Below, one piece after another: positions 45,088 to 56,208 of a stretch of DNA of 64,000 nt. Within the stretch, counting starts at the first letter, position 1. Each line of letters begins with the position of its first letter. Where the stretch lies: the NCBI GenBank assembly GCA_025526915.1, contig JAHLKH010000029.1, positions 62,001 through 126,000 of the forward strand, read 5' to 3'. The position numbers were made by a program, and so were the translations under genes. This DNA comes from Entophlyctis helioformis. Lineage: Eukaryota; Chytridiomycota; Chytridiomycetes; Chytridiales; Chytriomycetaceae. The notes beneath the pieces were generated by a model that was not told the DNA's origin, searched no databases, and saw nothing but the letters and a program-made list of their open reading frames with translations.

Positions 45088-46403
45088 TCACTGCTTGCTC
45101 TTGATCTCGCGGAGGAGCGAGTTGATCACAGAGTCGCTGTCCTCGATCGTGAAGCTGCGCAGCGGCGGCGGAGCAGCAGCGCCAGTCTCTGCCGTCGCGT
45201 CCGTCTTGGCGTCGGTGGCACCCGACACGCGCTTGAGCGTGTTGCGCAGACTGTCGGCGGGCGACTGCGACACGCCGTTGGCGCCGTAGCGCGGGCGGAA
45301 CGATCCACCAGCCGCCGACAGGGTCGCCGCAGACGCAAACGACGCCGACCGCTGGGCATAGTACGAGCCGTACGCCGACGCGCCCGTGACCGACGCAAGG
45401 TCCTTGGGGTCACGCAGCGACACAATGACCTCGGGACGGCCGAGATGGTCGTGGCGGGCCACGAGCACCCAGAAATCAAACATCTGGCTGCGGTCCACGA
45501 CGGTGCGGCGGTCGCGGAACGGCAGCAGGATCTCCTTCATGTCCTGCGGCACCTTGGAGTTGTGCAGGTACGCCACGACACCCTCGATACCGACGGCAAA
45601 GTCGTTGTTTCTGACCGTGTTGAGCATGCGGCCGCGCACCTTGACAAACTCGGGCGTCGACGGCTGCACAGGCGCGGCGGCCAGCGACGATGACGACGAC
45701 GAAGCAGTTGCAGCCGCAGCAGTTGCAGCCGCATCGGCCTTTTCGACATGGCGCGTCGAGTAGTGCACGGGATGGATGGCCCTGTGCGTCGAGGGCAGCG
45801 CATTGAGCCCGAGAAAGTCCCGCCACTGGTACGCGGCCTCTCTGTTCTTGGCCAGCAGGGCATGGAACTCGGGCCGCTTGGCACGGGCGTGCTGCAGCCA
45901 CTGCGCCCACTCGCGCTGTCCATCTGCGCGAGCGGCTTGGCCGGCAGGCCCGTCGAGTCGTTGGCAAAGTCGGCGAGCGCCTCGGTCTGCACGGCGATCT
46001 GCTCGGGCGCCGGGAAGTTCTCCTTCCAGCGACGCAGCGCCGTCACCCGGTGCAGGGCGGACACGGTGTGCGGGCGCACAAACAGCTTGTCGTCGTGCGA
46101 CCGCACGGAGACGTACGGCGCGCGGGTGCGCAGCGTGTGCTTGAGGCCCCACTCGGACAGGCCGCACGGCTCTTGTGCTGCCGTTGCTGTTAGTCCTGCT
46201 GTTGGTGCTGCTGCTGCTGCTGATCTTGCTGCGGTTGCGGTTGCTGCTGCGGCCGGGAGTGACGCACCGCTGGCAGCAGCACCGGCAGCGGCACCGGCAG
46301 CGGGCATGCCCGACGGGTGCCTGTAGACGGGGGCAAGCACCTGGCGAGGGTGCAGCGAGGCGAATGCCGACGAGCGGAACAGCTGCGAGAACGACTGCTC
46401 CAT
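45088..46403 (-). CDS. Mrp51-like mitochondrial small-subunit ribosomal protein (bS1m), with a frame break
   Basis: Start MEQSFSQLFRSSAFASLHPR (ATG 46403). The conserved block GLSEWGLKHTLRTRAPYVSV then HTVSALHRVTALRRWKENFP matches fungal Mrp51 (37S, bS1m). It continues EWAQWLQHARAKRPEFHALL, THRAIHPVHYST and VKGRMLNTVRN-like, and ends in a Ser-rich tail VINSLLREIKSKQ. Frame of the N-terminal part (to about FANDSTGLPAKPLAQMD) and that of the EWAQWL part differ by one base near 45920-45930, with no usable intron there. A missing base in the assembly is the simplest cause. Both halves look conserved, so I do not call a pseudogene. Confidence 0.6.
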
Positions 46404-46553
46404 GCGCTGCTGTGTTGGACGCAAGGTGGGATAAAATGACAATTTTTGTTGTATTCCACATGGGGGGCGGCAGCAGGCCGAGGGTTGCAAAGGGGATCGG
46501 GCAGCAGCAGGCAGGCAGGTAGGCAGACAGGCAGGCAGCAACAGATGGCTGGT

Positions 46554-48577
46554 CTAGTGGGTGGGCCACCACTCGATCGCAAGGTTCTCAGAGTCGTCCT
46601 CGTCGGCGTCAAAGTCGGCATCGCCAGCATCGCTGGCAACGCGGCCGACCGTCGCAATGCGGTTCGTGGTCGACGTCGAGCGGCGCGGCACCGTCGTGTT
46701 GAGGCCGTACGCCGTCAGGTTAAAGGCCATGAGCTGCTGGCCAATGGGGCCGGGGCAGTTGACGTTGAGGTCGTCGACAAACCGCGGCGTGTACCCGAAC
46801 CGGCGGAAAAAGTCCACCACCGCGTTGGCGCGGTACTCGACGCGCATGGGGCGACGCGGCGCGTACAGGAAGCCGCAGCCCTGCAGCAGCTCGGCAAACG
46901 CAAGGTCGTCGACAAAGTCGGGCGTGGTCTCGTACGCGAGGTTAAAGTCCATCTGGAACGTCGTGTTCTGCGTCGGCGGGAACGTGATGGGCGTGGCGCG
47001 GAGACCGCCGCCAACGCTGCGGCCTTCGCCCTCCTTGGGGTTGAGCGGGGCACTGTTGAAGCCGAGCCGGACGCCCTTGAGCTGCGTCACGTTGGCCATG
47101 AGCGACGCCTGGCATGCACAAGCGGTGGGAGGGTCAGATCCAGTGCCTTTTACAGCCATCGCCGCCATGAGATTGGCGGACGTACAGTCAGGTCAATCGT
47201 CTCGACGCGCATCGAGTAGCGGTTGCTGTTGACCACGGACACGTTCATGGTCATGTTGAGCGTGACCTTGAGGCCGCCGTTCTCGCCCGTCACCAGCTGG
47301 TCGGTGCCCTTGACGACGTCGATGCTCATGACCTTGAACACGGGGAGTCTGAACGATCGCGCCACGCAAGAGTCAAAGAGCGCGAGGTGTGTGCACAGCA
47401 GGTGTCAGCTGCCTGTGAGCGCCATCGCACAGCACATGCACACAGAGGGACAGGCAGGGACAGACAGGGACAGACTGGCGCACACTGGCGCACATTGGAG
47501 GGAGTGCACATACCTGGGGAAGAAGAAGAAGCCGACGACAGCGAGAACGATCAGCACAAACGACGTCACGCCGGCGCAGATGTAGAAGCCGCGCTTGGAC
47601 CGCCAGAACCGCATGTACCGCTTCTCCGTGCCGTCGTCCAGGTCCAGGTAGCTCTTGGCCGACGGGTCGTAGCCGTCGTCGTACTTGGCGTCCATCCTGG
47701 AGCGGCCTCCAGACGCCGTGGAGCCGAGTGCACCAGCACCAGCGCCGGCACCGGCACCGCTTGGCGTTGTGGGCGTCAGCGGACGGCCGCCGACCGGGTC
47801 CTCGTAGCGGCTCTTCTTGATGGAGGCGCCTCTGGAGATGCCGGCGCCAGCACCGGCCGTATCGATTGCCAGACGGTCGTTGTAGCCGTTGCTGTTGCCA
47901 GCATTGCCGTAGCCGTTGTTGCCGTTGTTGCCGTAGACGTCGGCGCCGTACGGGCTCACGTTGCCGTACTGGTTGCCGTACTGGTTGCCGTAGAGGTCGT
48001 TGGCGCCGCCGTTGTTGCCGTACAGGTCGTTGCCGCCGCCGTACATTGGGTTGGCGTAGCCGGATGGCGCCTGTGCACCGTACGCCGGCTGGGGCGGCAT
48101 GAGCGGCGGGCGGGAGATGGTGACGGCCTCGCCCGTCATGGGCGGCGGGATGTAGGACTGCTGCGGCGCAGCTGTGTAGGCGACGGGACCCGATGCGGCA
48201 CCGGCCGATTGTGGCTGCTGCGATGGCGCTGAGGGGGGTGCGGGGCCAGCAACAATCGCCGCAGGCTCGGCAAACGGATCGGCCGGCGGGCCGTACATCG
48301 AGTCCATGCGGCGGTAGTCGTCTCTGGGTGCTGGCGCCTGCTGCTGCTGCTGCTGCTTCACGGGCATGCCGCCGACTGGCTGCTGGTATCCCTGGCCGGC
48401 GTACTGGTTGCCGTAGTACTGCTGCTGCTGCTGCGGTTGCTGTTGCTGCTGCTGCTGCGGGTATGCGCCATAGTAGTTGGCATTGCCGTTGTAGGCGTAG
48501 CCGCCGTTGTTGCCGCCGCCGTTGCTATTGTAGGCGTAGCCGTTGTTGTTGGTGTTGGTGTTGTTGTATGTCGCCAT
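46554..48577 (-). CDS. single-pass membrane protein with Asn/Gly/Gln-rich N-terminus and LEA2-like domains
   Basis: Start MATYNNTNTNNNGYAYNSNG (ATG 48577). The cytosolic ~330 residues are extremely rich in N, G, Y, Q and P, with NNYGNQYGN-like repeats encoded by CCGTTGTTG motifs. One transmembrane helix follows a basic patch (WRSKRGFYICAGVTSFVLIV then LAVVGFFFFP). The outside part has DVVKGTDQLVTGENGGLKVT, LNMTMNVSVVNSNRYSMRV and GVRLGFNSAPLNPKEG, a pattern of LEA_2/NDR1-like immunoglobulin-type folds found in fungal vacuolar and plasma-membrane proteins. A second region (MDFNLAYETTPDFVDDLAFA) may be another such domain. At least three exons. Function unknown. Confidence 0.65.
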
Positions 48578-48839
48578 GCCGCCAGTCAAGCCTTCAGTCG
48601 GTCTGTATGTGTCTGTCTGTAGGTCTGTCTGTATGGTCGTGCGGAAAGAGTCGTTCAAGGTGGCCCTCGCAAGTCTTCTGCCACTGCAAATATTGCCTTT
48701 TTTGGACAATCAAACCTGCTCCTCGTGCTTGTTTGATCCGCTCCCGCCGCGCGCCTTCAATTTTTCAAGTGCGTGGCTGTGCCAAGCACCTTGTCGCTCG
48801 GGGCACCAGGAGGCTCTCGACATCGTCTGCTCAAGCCAT

Positions 48840-49797
48840 TCATTTGAAGCGAAGCAGCGAGGTGTTGTTGAACGCCGTCTCGCACTCTGCGAATGCCTGC
48901 ATCGGCGTTTCGGTCACGATCGCCAGCGACTTGGCAACAAACGGACACGTCGTCTGCAGCCTGTCGCCAATCGAGTGGCGGTCGTATGTCTCGAAGCTGT
49001 TGCCCATGATTGCAATCTGGTCCGTGTGTGCCCAGTTGGCTTCCAGCACGTTCGAGTACAGGAACCCCTCACAGTGCGGCATGTAAAAGAGCGTGTGGTT
49101 GGCCACGAGCCGCTTGCCATTCTGTCGTTTGCCGCCAAGCGTCAGCCCAATGCCGCTCGGCACATGCTGCCAGCAGCGGCCGTCCAGACCGGCCCACCTC
49201 GTTCTCTGGAATGATGGTGATGCCGCGCGACACCGCAAACTCTGCTTCCGCGGCCGTCATCATCGGCTCGTACATGTGCACCTGGCCAAACTCGAGATCG
49301 CGGATCATGAGCAGCAGTAACGCAAACTGGAACTGCGCCAGCTTGGACTCGGCAATGGATCCGATGCCGTAGCACACACAGTCCAGCTTCTTGTCTGAGC
49401 CCGCCTTCCCGCCAAAGGCTGCGACCAACGGATAGATGTCGTCTGCCATGGAATGCATCGTGAGTCCATGTCGCTTGTTCCTATCCTGCGAGATGGGGCG
49501 AGATGGGGCGAGATGGGCGAAATGCGTACCAACGAGCGTCTTGTAGAAGCCGCTCTGTTCTATGCTTGTCCTGCACAAGACACCTGCGATCAGCGTTGGG
49601 CAGCTCTGGACTGGCAGCCTGCGCATGCACACTGCTCACATGCGGTCCTGCAGTCTTGGTCCAAAGTCAAGCGCCTGCGCTGGTTGAGACTGCTTCTTCT
49701 TGGCACTCTTCTTGCTGCGACCGCCGCCATTCGTGGCTGAAGGAGCTGCCGGCAATGGCTGTGTGTTCAAGTGGCCAGAAGCCGTCGATGCTGCCAT
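48840..49797 (-). CDS. SRR1-domain protein
   Basis: Motifs of the SRR1-like family in order: KLDCVCYGIGSIAESKLAQF, QFALLLLMIRDLEFGQVHMY, GITIIPENE, TLFYMPHCEGFLYSNVLEAN and DQIAIMGNSFETYDRHSIGD. It is split by several short introns (for example before NHTLFYMP and after ENE). Mammalian SRR1/SRRD is linked to haem biosynthesis and circadian output; the biochemical role is not settled. The 5' end is uncertain. The ATG at 49797 (MAASTASGHLNTQPL) is safe, but the frame stays open upstream through a basic GFSYGQRKRRRRRDKGEFVV segment that resembles SRR1 N-termini and would overlap the MAK16 promoter or first exon. Confidence 0.75.
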
Positions 49798-49984
49798 GGC
49801 TGCTGCTGCTGCTGGCTGTGCTGCCGCCGCTGCGGTTGCGCCTGTGCGTCTGCCCCTGCCCTTCCGGCGCACCACCACCACAAACTCGCCCTTGTCGCGT
49901 CGCCGTCGCCGCTTTCGTTGGCCATATGAAAAACCGAATTTTTTTTTCTTTTCGCACTCTTTGGCAAGCAGCGCAACCACCGAG

Positions 49985-51703
49985 GATGCAGGTCGACGAG
50001 GTGTGTTTGTGTGGGGTTGGCATGGCGGCATGCACACGCCGCCATCGTGCTGCTGGCAGGTGGCTGGCTGGCTGGCTGGCTGCTGGCTGGCTGGCGGTGA
50101 ATCGTGCTGGCTGGGACGCTGCGACTGACACTGCTGCCCTCGGCCTGTTGCAGCTCATCTGGAAGACGATTGCGCACAACTTTTGTTCGTACAAAGTCAA
50201 GTGAGTGCTGCTCGGCTGGCTGGCTGGCTGGCTGGCTACTGGCTGGCTGTAGCCTCGCAGCGCTGCCCGCGAGCGACCGCCACTGACTGGCCATGTGCTC
50301 GGACATCCTGCTTCCCATTGCATTCATTGCTCGCTCGCTCTCTCGGCCGCCGTCTTGCTGGGCCGCCCATCCAACCCACCCTTCGCCGGCTGCAGGACAA
50401 CAACACAAAACTTTTGTCGCAACGAGTACAACGTCACTGGCCTCTGCAACAGACAGTCGTGCCCGCTCGCCAACAGCAGATATGCCACCGTCAAGGAGAA
50501 CAATGGTGCAGTTTGCTCGCTGCGCTTCCATGCGGCCGATCGCCACTGACCGACTGTCTGGCTGTCTGACTGACTGGCTGACTTGTGCGGCGCTTAGGTG
50601 TGCTGTATCTGTACGTCAAGACCATCGAACGTGCACACACGCCGTCCAAGATGTGGGAAAAGATCAAGCTGTCCAAAAACTACGTCAAGGCCCTCGAGCA
50701 GGTCCGTCTCTCTCGTGGCTTGCCGGCCAGTTCATGTGTGCTTGCATGTGCATGCATGGTGCTGACTCTTTGTGCGTGCCGGACAGATTGACAACGAGCT
50801 CATCTACTGGCCAGACTACATGATCCACAGATGCAAGCAGCGCATGACCAAGATCACGCAATACCTCATCCGCATGCGCAAGCTGCGTCTCAAGACAACG
50901 TGCGTCTTGCTGGCTGGCTTGCTGGCTGGCTTGCAACGCATTTATGCTGCAGTGATCTGTACGGCTGACACTCGCGACTCGCGTGTTGGATGTGGACAGC
51001 CCGACTCTGGTGGGTATCAAGAAGAAGGTGGAGAAGCGCGAGATGCGTCGCGAGGCCAAGGCAGAGGCTGCCGCGCGTCTCGAGACGTCGATTGAAAAGG
51101 AGCTGCTCGACCGTCTGCGCAAGGGTGTCTACGGCTCCGACGGCATTGTCAACGAGTCGCAGTCGGCCTTCAACAAGGCGCTCGACGAGATCGAGGACAT
51201 GCACGAGCAGGACATTGACGAGCTCGAGGAAGAGGAGGAGGACGAGCTGGAGGACGGCGAGCAGGCCCTGACGACGAGGAACTTGACCGCGAGTTTGTGT
51301 CGGATGTCAGTGACGACGAGGATGATATCGATGACATTGAGGGTCTTGGCGAGAGCGACGACGACGGCGAGGCTGGTGAAGGCGAGGAGGAGGACGACGA
51401 CGACGAGATGGACGCTTCGGATGTCGAGGACGAGGAGAGCAGCGAGGACGAGGCGCCTGCCCGAGGAAAGAAGCGCGGTCCGGCACCGCCTCCTTCCAAG
51501 GCTTCTGCCGCCAAAGCTGCCAAGGCCGCGCTGGCCAGGCTGCCAAGAGAAGACGTGAGTCGTCGCTGCTCGTCACTGTGTTTGCAGACGTGCTCGTGAC
51601 TGATGTTTCTGTTTTTGTTGGTGCGACAGGCGGTGCACGCGTCGAGGTCGAGTACGAGCACGAGACGGAGCCCATGCAGACGCAGTCCAACACCAACTGG
51701 TAA
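49985..51703 (+). CDS. MAK16: nucleolar ribosome-biogenesis protein Mak16, with a frame break
   Basis: Exons assemble to MQVDE | [16 protein letters not shown] | [20 protein letters not shown] | [17 protein letters not shown] | [20 protein letters not shown] | [14 protein letters not shown] | [20 protein letters not shown], then the basic coiled coil [20 protein letters not shown]. This is a near-perfect Mak16 match. Mak16 is a zinc-binding pre-60S factor. After an acidic stretch (DELEDGEQ) the frame must shift by one base at the GCCCTG near 51266-51270 to enter [19 protein letters not shown]. One extra C there would restore it. The C-terminus [12 protein letters not shown] reaches TAA at 51701. 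Confidence 0.9.
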
Positions 51704-51839
51704 TCTCCATAAAGACCATGCCCTATCTCTACTATTGCAGGCTCTCCGTGAGGCTGCCAAGGACACTCTCCGCACACCAATGAATGTATTTCAACCCAGC
51801 TGCGCTCTTGATCCATCCATGCATACATCCATCCAGCCA

Positions 51840-54800
51840 TCACCCAAGCAGCTCGTGTCGCTGCTTCTCCATCAACGTCTCGAGGTGGCCGTTGCGGATC
51901 AACAACTCTTCTTGCTGCGCCTTGAGCGACGCGATCATCTCATCCTTTTGCCGGAGCGCCTGCTTGACACGGTCTTCGATCTGCATCATGGACGCATCCT
52001 GCCAGAACCAGTCGTCCACACTCGATGGTCAGTTCTATCCATCCATCTGTGTATCCATGCATGCAGAGAGGCAGCCAGTCGCAGACATGCAGCACATGCC
52101 TTGTCCTTGACGATCGCGTCAATCTCTTGCTGGTACTTGCGTCTGAGCACGTCAGTCTGCTCGTGAAGCATGCCCATCTGGTCCGATAGGTGCTGGATCG
52201 CAAGCTCTTTGGCGTCCAGCTGCTCATTAAACTCTCGTCCTGCGCAACGTACCATGTCAGCTCCGCACTCTTACCGACACACACTTGCCGACACACACAC
52301 GCACACACGCCATCGAGTACTTACGGATTGTGTTGATCAGTGTCTGCTCATCGACCTTGAGACGCGACAACTCGTGTTTCTGTTGCCGCACGGTGGCGTC
52401 CTTTGCGGCGACTTCGTGCTGCAGCTGCAGTATATCCTTCTGCAGCTGTCGGCGGTGGTCTTCGAGCTGGTTGATGGCAGACTGTGCAGACAGCACCTTG
52501 TCGAGTGCCATGCTGTGCTGGTCGCGCAGCTGCCATGTGCAGTGTCGTGTGCGTTAGCAGCGTCCGAGAGTGGGCGACGATAAGTAGGCCAAGGCACACA
52601 CGCACGTGTTTGACTTCTTCGGCAGTCTCGGATTTCATGCGTTCAATGTCCATGCGGTACTTGCGTGTGGCGTCGCTCGTGCTCGAATTGGACTCGCTTT
52701 CCAGCCGCTGGATCACCATCTCGATCTCGGCGTCGCGCTCCTTGATCAGCCTCTCTTTGAATTGTTTCTGCAGTCGGATGTACCGTGTCAGCAGCCAGAT
52801 CCACTCCCTGTCCTGCCAAGTGCATACCTCTTTGACGCGGATCTCTGCCTCGACTTTCTTCATGTAGTGCGACTGCCATTCTTCCTTTTCGACCTGCAGC
52901 TTCTCTCGCAATTGGTGCAACTGTTGCCGTCCAACAGCGTCAGTTTAACGCTTCTGCCGCAACCGCCAAACCCGCGCTCTCCTCACCTCGCTCTGATGCT
53001 TCTTGCGAACCTCTTCAGCAGCCTGCTCGCGCGCAACACGCTCCGCATCGTTCTGCCGCCGCAGCTCGTCCAACGCCTTCCGGTGGTTGCTTTCGTCCAT
53101 CTTGCGCTCCTCCTTGACTGACTCGATCATGTGGTGTTTCTGCTCATCAAACTCGGCCAGCAGCTTTCGCTTCTGCTGCTGAAACTCCATCTCGTCGCGC
53201 TCGAGCTGTTTCTGGTACCGCTGCCGCGCAAACTCGCGCTCGTCTTCGCACGCCTTCTGGCGTTCAGCAATGCTCTTGTCGCGCATCGTGTCCTGTGATC
53301 GATGATGAGTCAAAACGGCACGGTTGTGTACGGCTCGAGCGACCCACTCACCAGCTGGCGTTGCTGCTGTTCGGCCATGAGCGTCTTCTCCTTGACCATC
53401 TGCTCGCGAAACTTTTCTTCAAGGTCTCGTACTTGCGCCTTGTGTTGCTGTACCATGCCATCCCGTGCCATACCGTGCCATACCGTGTCACCAACACACT
53501 GCGCTCTGGACGTCTCCAACAAGACGGTGATCAACCTACAGCAATCATGCGCTGGATCTCGGGCTCTAGACCCTTGACCGTCTGGTCCTTGATCGACTTG
53601 GTCTTTTCCTGTATCCACTTATCCCGCTTGATTTTCTCGGCCGCCATCCACATCTCTCGCTGCTGCTTGATGTCTCGGCTGTGCGTCTCTTCCAGCGACT
53701 TGGCCTTGTCGCTGTACTGCTTCTCGAGCTGCTTGACATCTCCAGCGAGCTCCTCGCATTTCTTGGACAGCTCCTCCTTCTCGGCGAGCACCTTGTCGAT
53801 AAACGTGAGATGCCGTTTGATGATCGTCTCGTACTCTTTGCGCTGGAGCGACATTTGCGACTTGAGTGTCTTTTGACTATGGTCTGTCGTGTTAGCGTTG
53901 TGTTGAATCTGCCATACGCATGTGACGAGTGTGGTGACGCGACGTACTGCTGCGATGCTTGGTCCTTGATCATCTCTTTGAGCTTCTTGAGCTCCATCTT
54001 GAGCATGTCGATCGTCTTGGTCTTGTCCTCGATCTCCAGCTGCTGGCCCATGATCTTGGCCTTGACTCCCTCGAACACTGCCGCTGCTCACCGACCAACC
54101 AACCATGTCAGCATCTGCCCGGTCGCGCCAACCACAATCAACACGCACTCGTTGCCTCGGTCGTGGTGGCGGGTGGAGCTGTTTTGGCTGTGCTGGACGT
54201 GTCTCTGTCATGACAAAGTCAGCCAGGTTCTCTGCACCGTGTGTGCGATTGCTCGATACTCACTTGAGAAACTCTGCCATGACAGCAACTGGGTCGTGCC
54301 TCGACGCTTTCGCACCTGACATGCTGGCAGGCTGGCTTGGTGCTTTGAGCGACTGCCGATCTTCCTCTTCAACGGCCTTTAGGTAGTCAAGGATCCTGTC
54401 AACACGCCGTGTGGCTGTCGCGTTGTCGTCCACCTGGACACTTGACGGCACAGTCGATGCTGCCGAAGAGGAGGATGCCTGTGTGATGGCTGGTGGCGAC
54501 ACCAGGCGTGCTTGCAAAGACGGTGACGGATCGGCAGGAAACTTGCCCAGATCCATGCGGTACTCGGTAAACGGCTTGTATGCAGGTACATGCGACTGTG
54601 GTTGTGGTTGTGGCGGCTGATGCGTGCTGTGCGGCTGTGTGGGATTCCCGATCGGAGGGAGCGACAGCGCCGGCTGTGGATGGATGCCTTGCCCGAGGCA
54701 CTCGAACGGATGGAACGCTTCGCGTTGAGTTGGCGCGACTGGCACGGGTGGGAGTGACTGTCGCAACGGCGTGCTCGGTGACGGAGACGCCACAATCCCA

Positions 54801-56044
54801 AGAAACGATTGGTGGGCGAGAATCTCTGTTGCCGAGGCTGAGGCGACAGATGCCGCCGAGGCCGGACGGGCTTGTTCTTGAAGCTGGCGCTGTTGACGCA
54901 GCCGTGGCTCGGCTGGCTGCTGAGTGGCTTGAGGTCCAAGCGTCTTACAGGGCGAGTCTTGAGTCGTAAAGCGGATCGTGCTTGACGCATCCGTGTGCGA
55001 ATCAAGCGTCTCTGTGTCTGTCTGCTCAAAGTCGTCTTCATATCCATAGTCGTACTCTGCGACGCTGCAGTCATCCTTTGTGTCGACACTCGCACCAGCC
55101 GTCGTCGCAGAATGGTCTATGCGAGACTGCCCTTGCGGATGGCCATCATGATTGCCAATAAAGTGGCTGTGCTCGGCCGACTGCCCAGCAAAGAGTGCTG
55201 CATACTTTGCACGAATCTGCTCAACACGCTCGTCATCACTCATCATGCCGTCGAGATCGATCTGATGCGTGATGGCCTGCGGGTCTACAATCGGCCCTGT
55301 ATGGTGCTCGCTGCTGCACTCGTCCTGGTACCGCGTCGCAGGCTCTGCACTTGGCGCAATCTGCTGCTGCTGTTGCTGCTGCTCGTTGATGATCTCCCTC
55401 ATGATCTCTTGTCGCGCCAGGTCTGCCAGCCGTTGTCGTCTCTGTCTTGTCGCCACATCCGCATCCATGGCATTGCTGTCCATTTTGCCATGCGTCTCCA
55501 TCTTGGACGAGTCCAGAGTCGTTGGCAGAATGGATAACGAGGATGGATTCCTTGGCCGCATGATGGACCGATACCAGCGCTGGATCTTGGTCGCATTGCT
55601 GTTGAGCATAGACATGAACCGCGTCGATGGATCCATCGCCTGCGGCTTTGCTGAGCCGTTGGACGGTTGCTTGGACGCTGCTGGCTTGGAAGCAGGCGCA
55701 GTCGAGTTGCGCTTGTGACTTTGGCTGGCTGTGCGAGCACGCGGCACAGTTGGTGTTGTGGCCGTCTTTGGTTTCGCGGCATGCGCTGTTGTGCTGGTTA
55801 TGGTGGTGGTTGCCGACAACGGTCTCGTGCGCGTTGGATGCGTTGCTGGATGGCCCGCAGCAGAGCGCGACAGACGGGGAGTTGATGCTGATGAAGGAGG
55901 GGTATCAACTCTGGACGTGTCTGTTGCAGGGGTTGCAGGAGCTGCAGACTTTGGTCTCCATGCCGGCGATGGTGCTGCGCTGCCCGATGCCAGCGACCGA
56001 GAAGCCCGCGCTGCCGACCGTGCCGATGCTGGCTTCATCGACAT
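51840..56044 (-). CDS. CEP131: CEP131 (AZI1)-like centriole/basal-body protein
   Basis: Start MSMKPASARSAARASRSLAS (ATG 56044), stop 51840, about ten exons. The N-terminal ~500 residues are Ser/Pro/Thr-rich and disordered, with an IQ-like motif NATKIQRWYRSIMR and a conserved RVDRILDYLKAVEEED segment, both features of CEP131. The C-terminal two thirds are a continuous coiled coil (for example EKYREQMVKEKTLMAEQQQ-like, LDELRRQNDAERVAREQAAE, MRKVEAEIRVKEV) with the regular Glu/Lys/Arg/Gln heptads of that family. CEP131 is a centriolar-satellite and basal-body protein needed for ciliogenesis. The next gene upstream, on the opposite strand, is the axonemal SPAG16. The assignment rests on architecture plus the IQ and N-terminal motifs. 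Confidence 0.6.
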
Positions 56045-56208
56045 GCCCGTTGTGTTTGCTTGAGTTGGGGGATGAGCTGAGGGTCAAGCGTCGATGCGTC
56101 GCCTTGCTTCGCGTCGCGTCCAAAATCATACCTTTGCCTGGCACAACAAACAAACGGCTTGAGCAGCAGTCTGAAAACAGCAAGCAAGGGCCTCCGACTG
56201 CGGCAGCC
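56045..56208. promoter_or_regulatory. 164-bp bidirectional gap CEP131/SPAG16
   Basis: Two ciliary genes start here on opposite strands, 164 bp apart. A common promoter with a shared ciliary regulator is plausible. I did not find a convincing RFX X-box by eye. Confidence 0.5.

Noticed and set aside
48000..48560. Asn/Gly/Gln-rich repeats as a non-coding minisatellite
   Set aside because: The frame is continuous into a transmembrane helix and an LEA2-like domain, so the repeats are the coding N-terminus.
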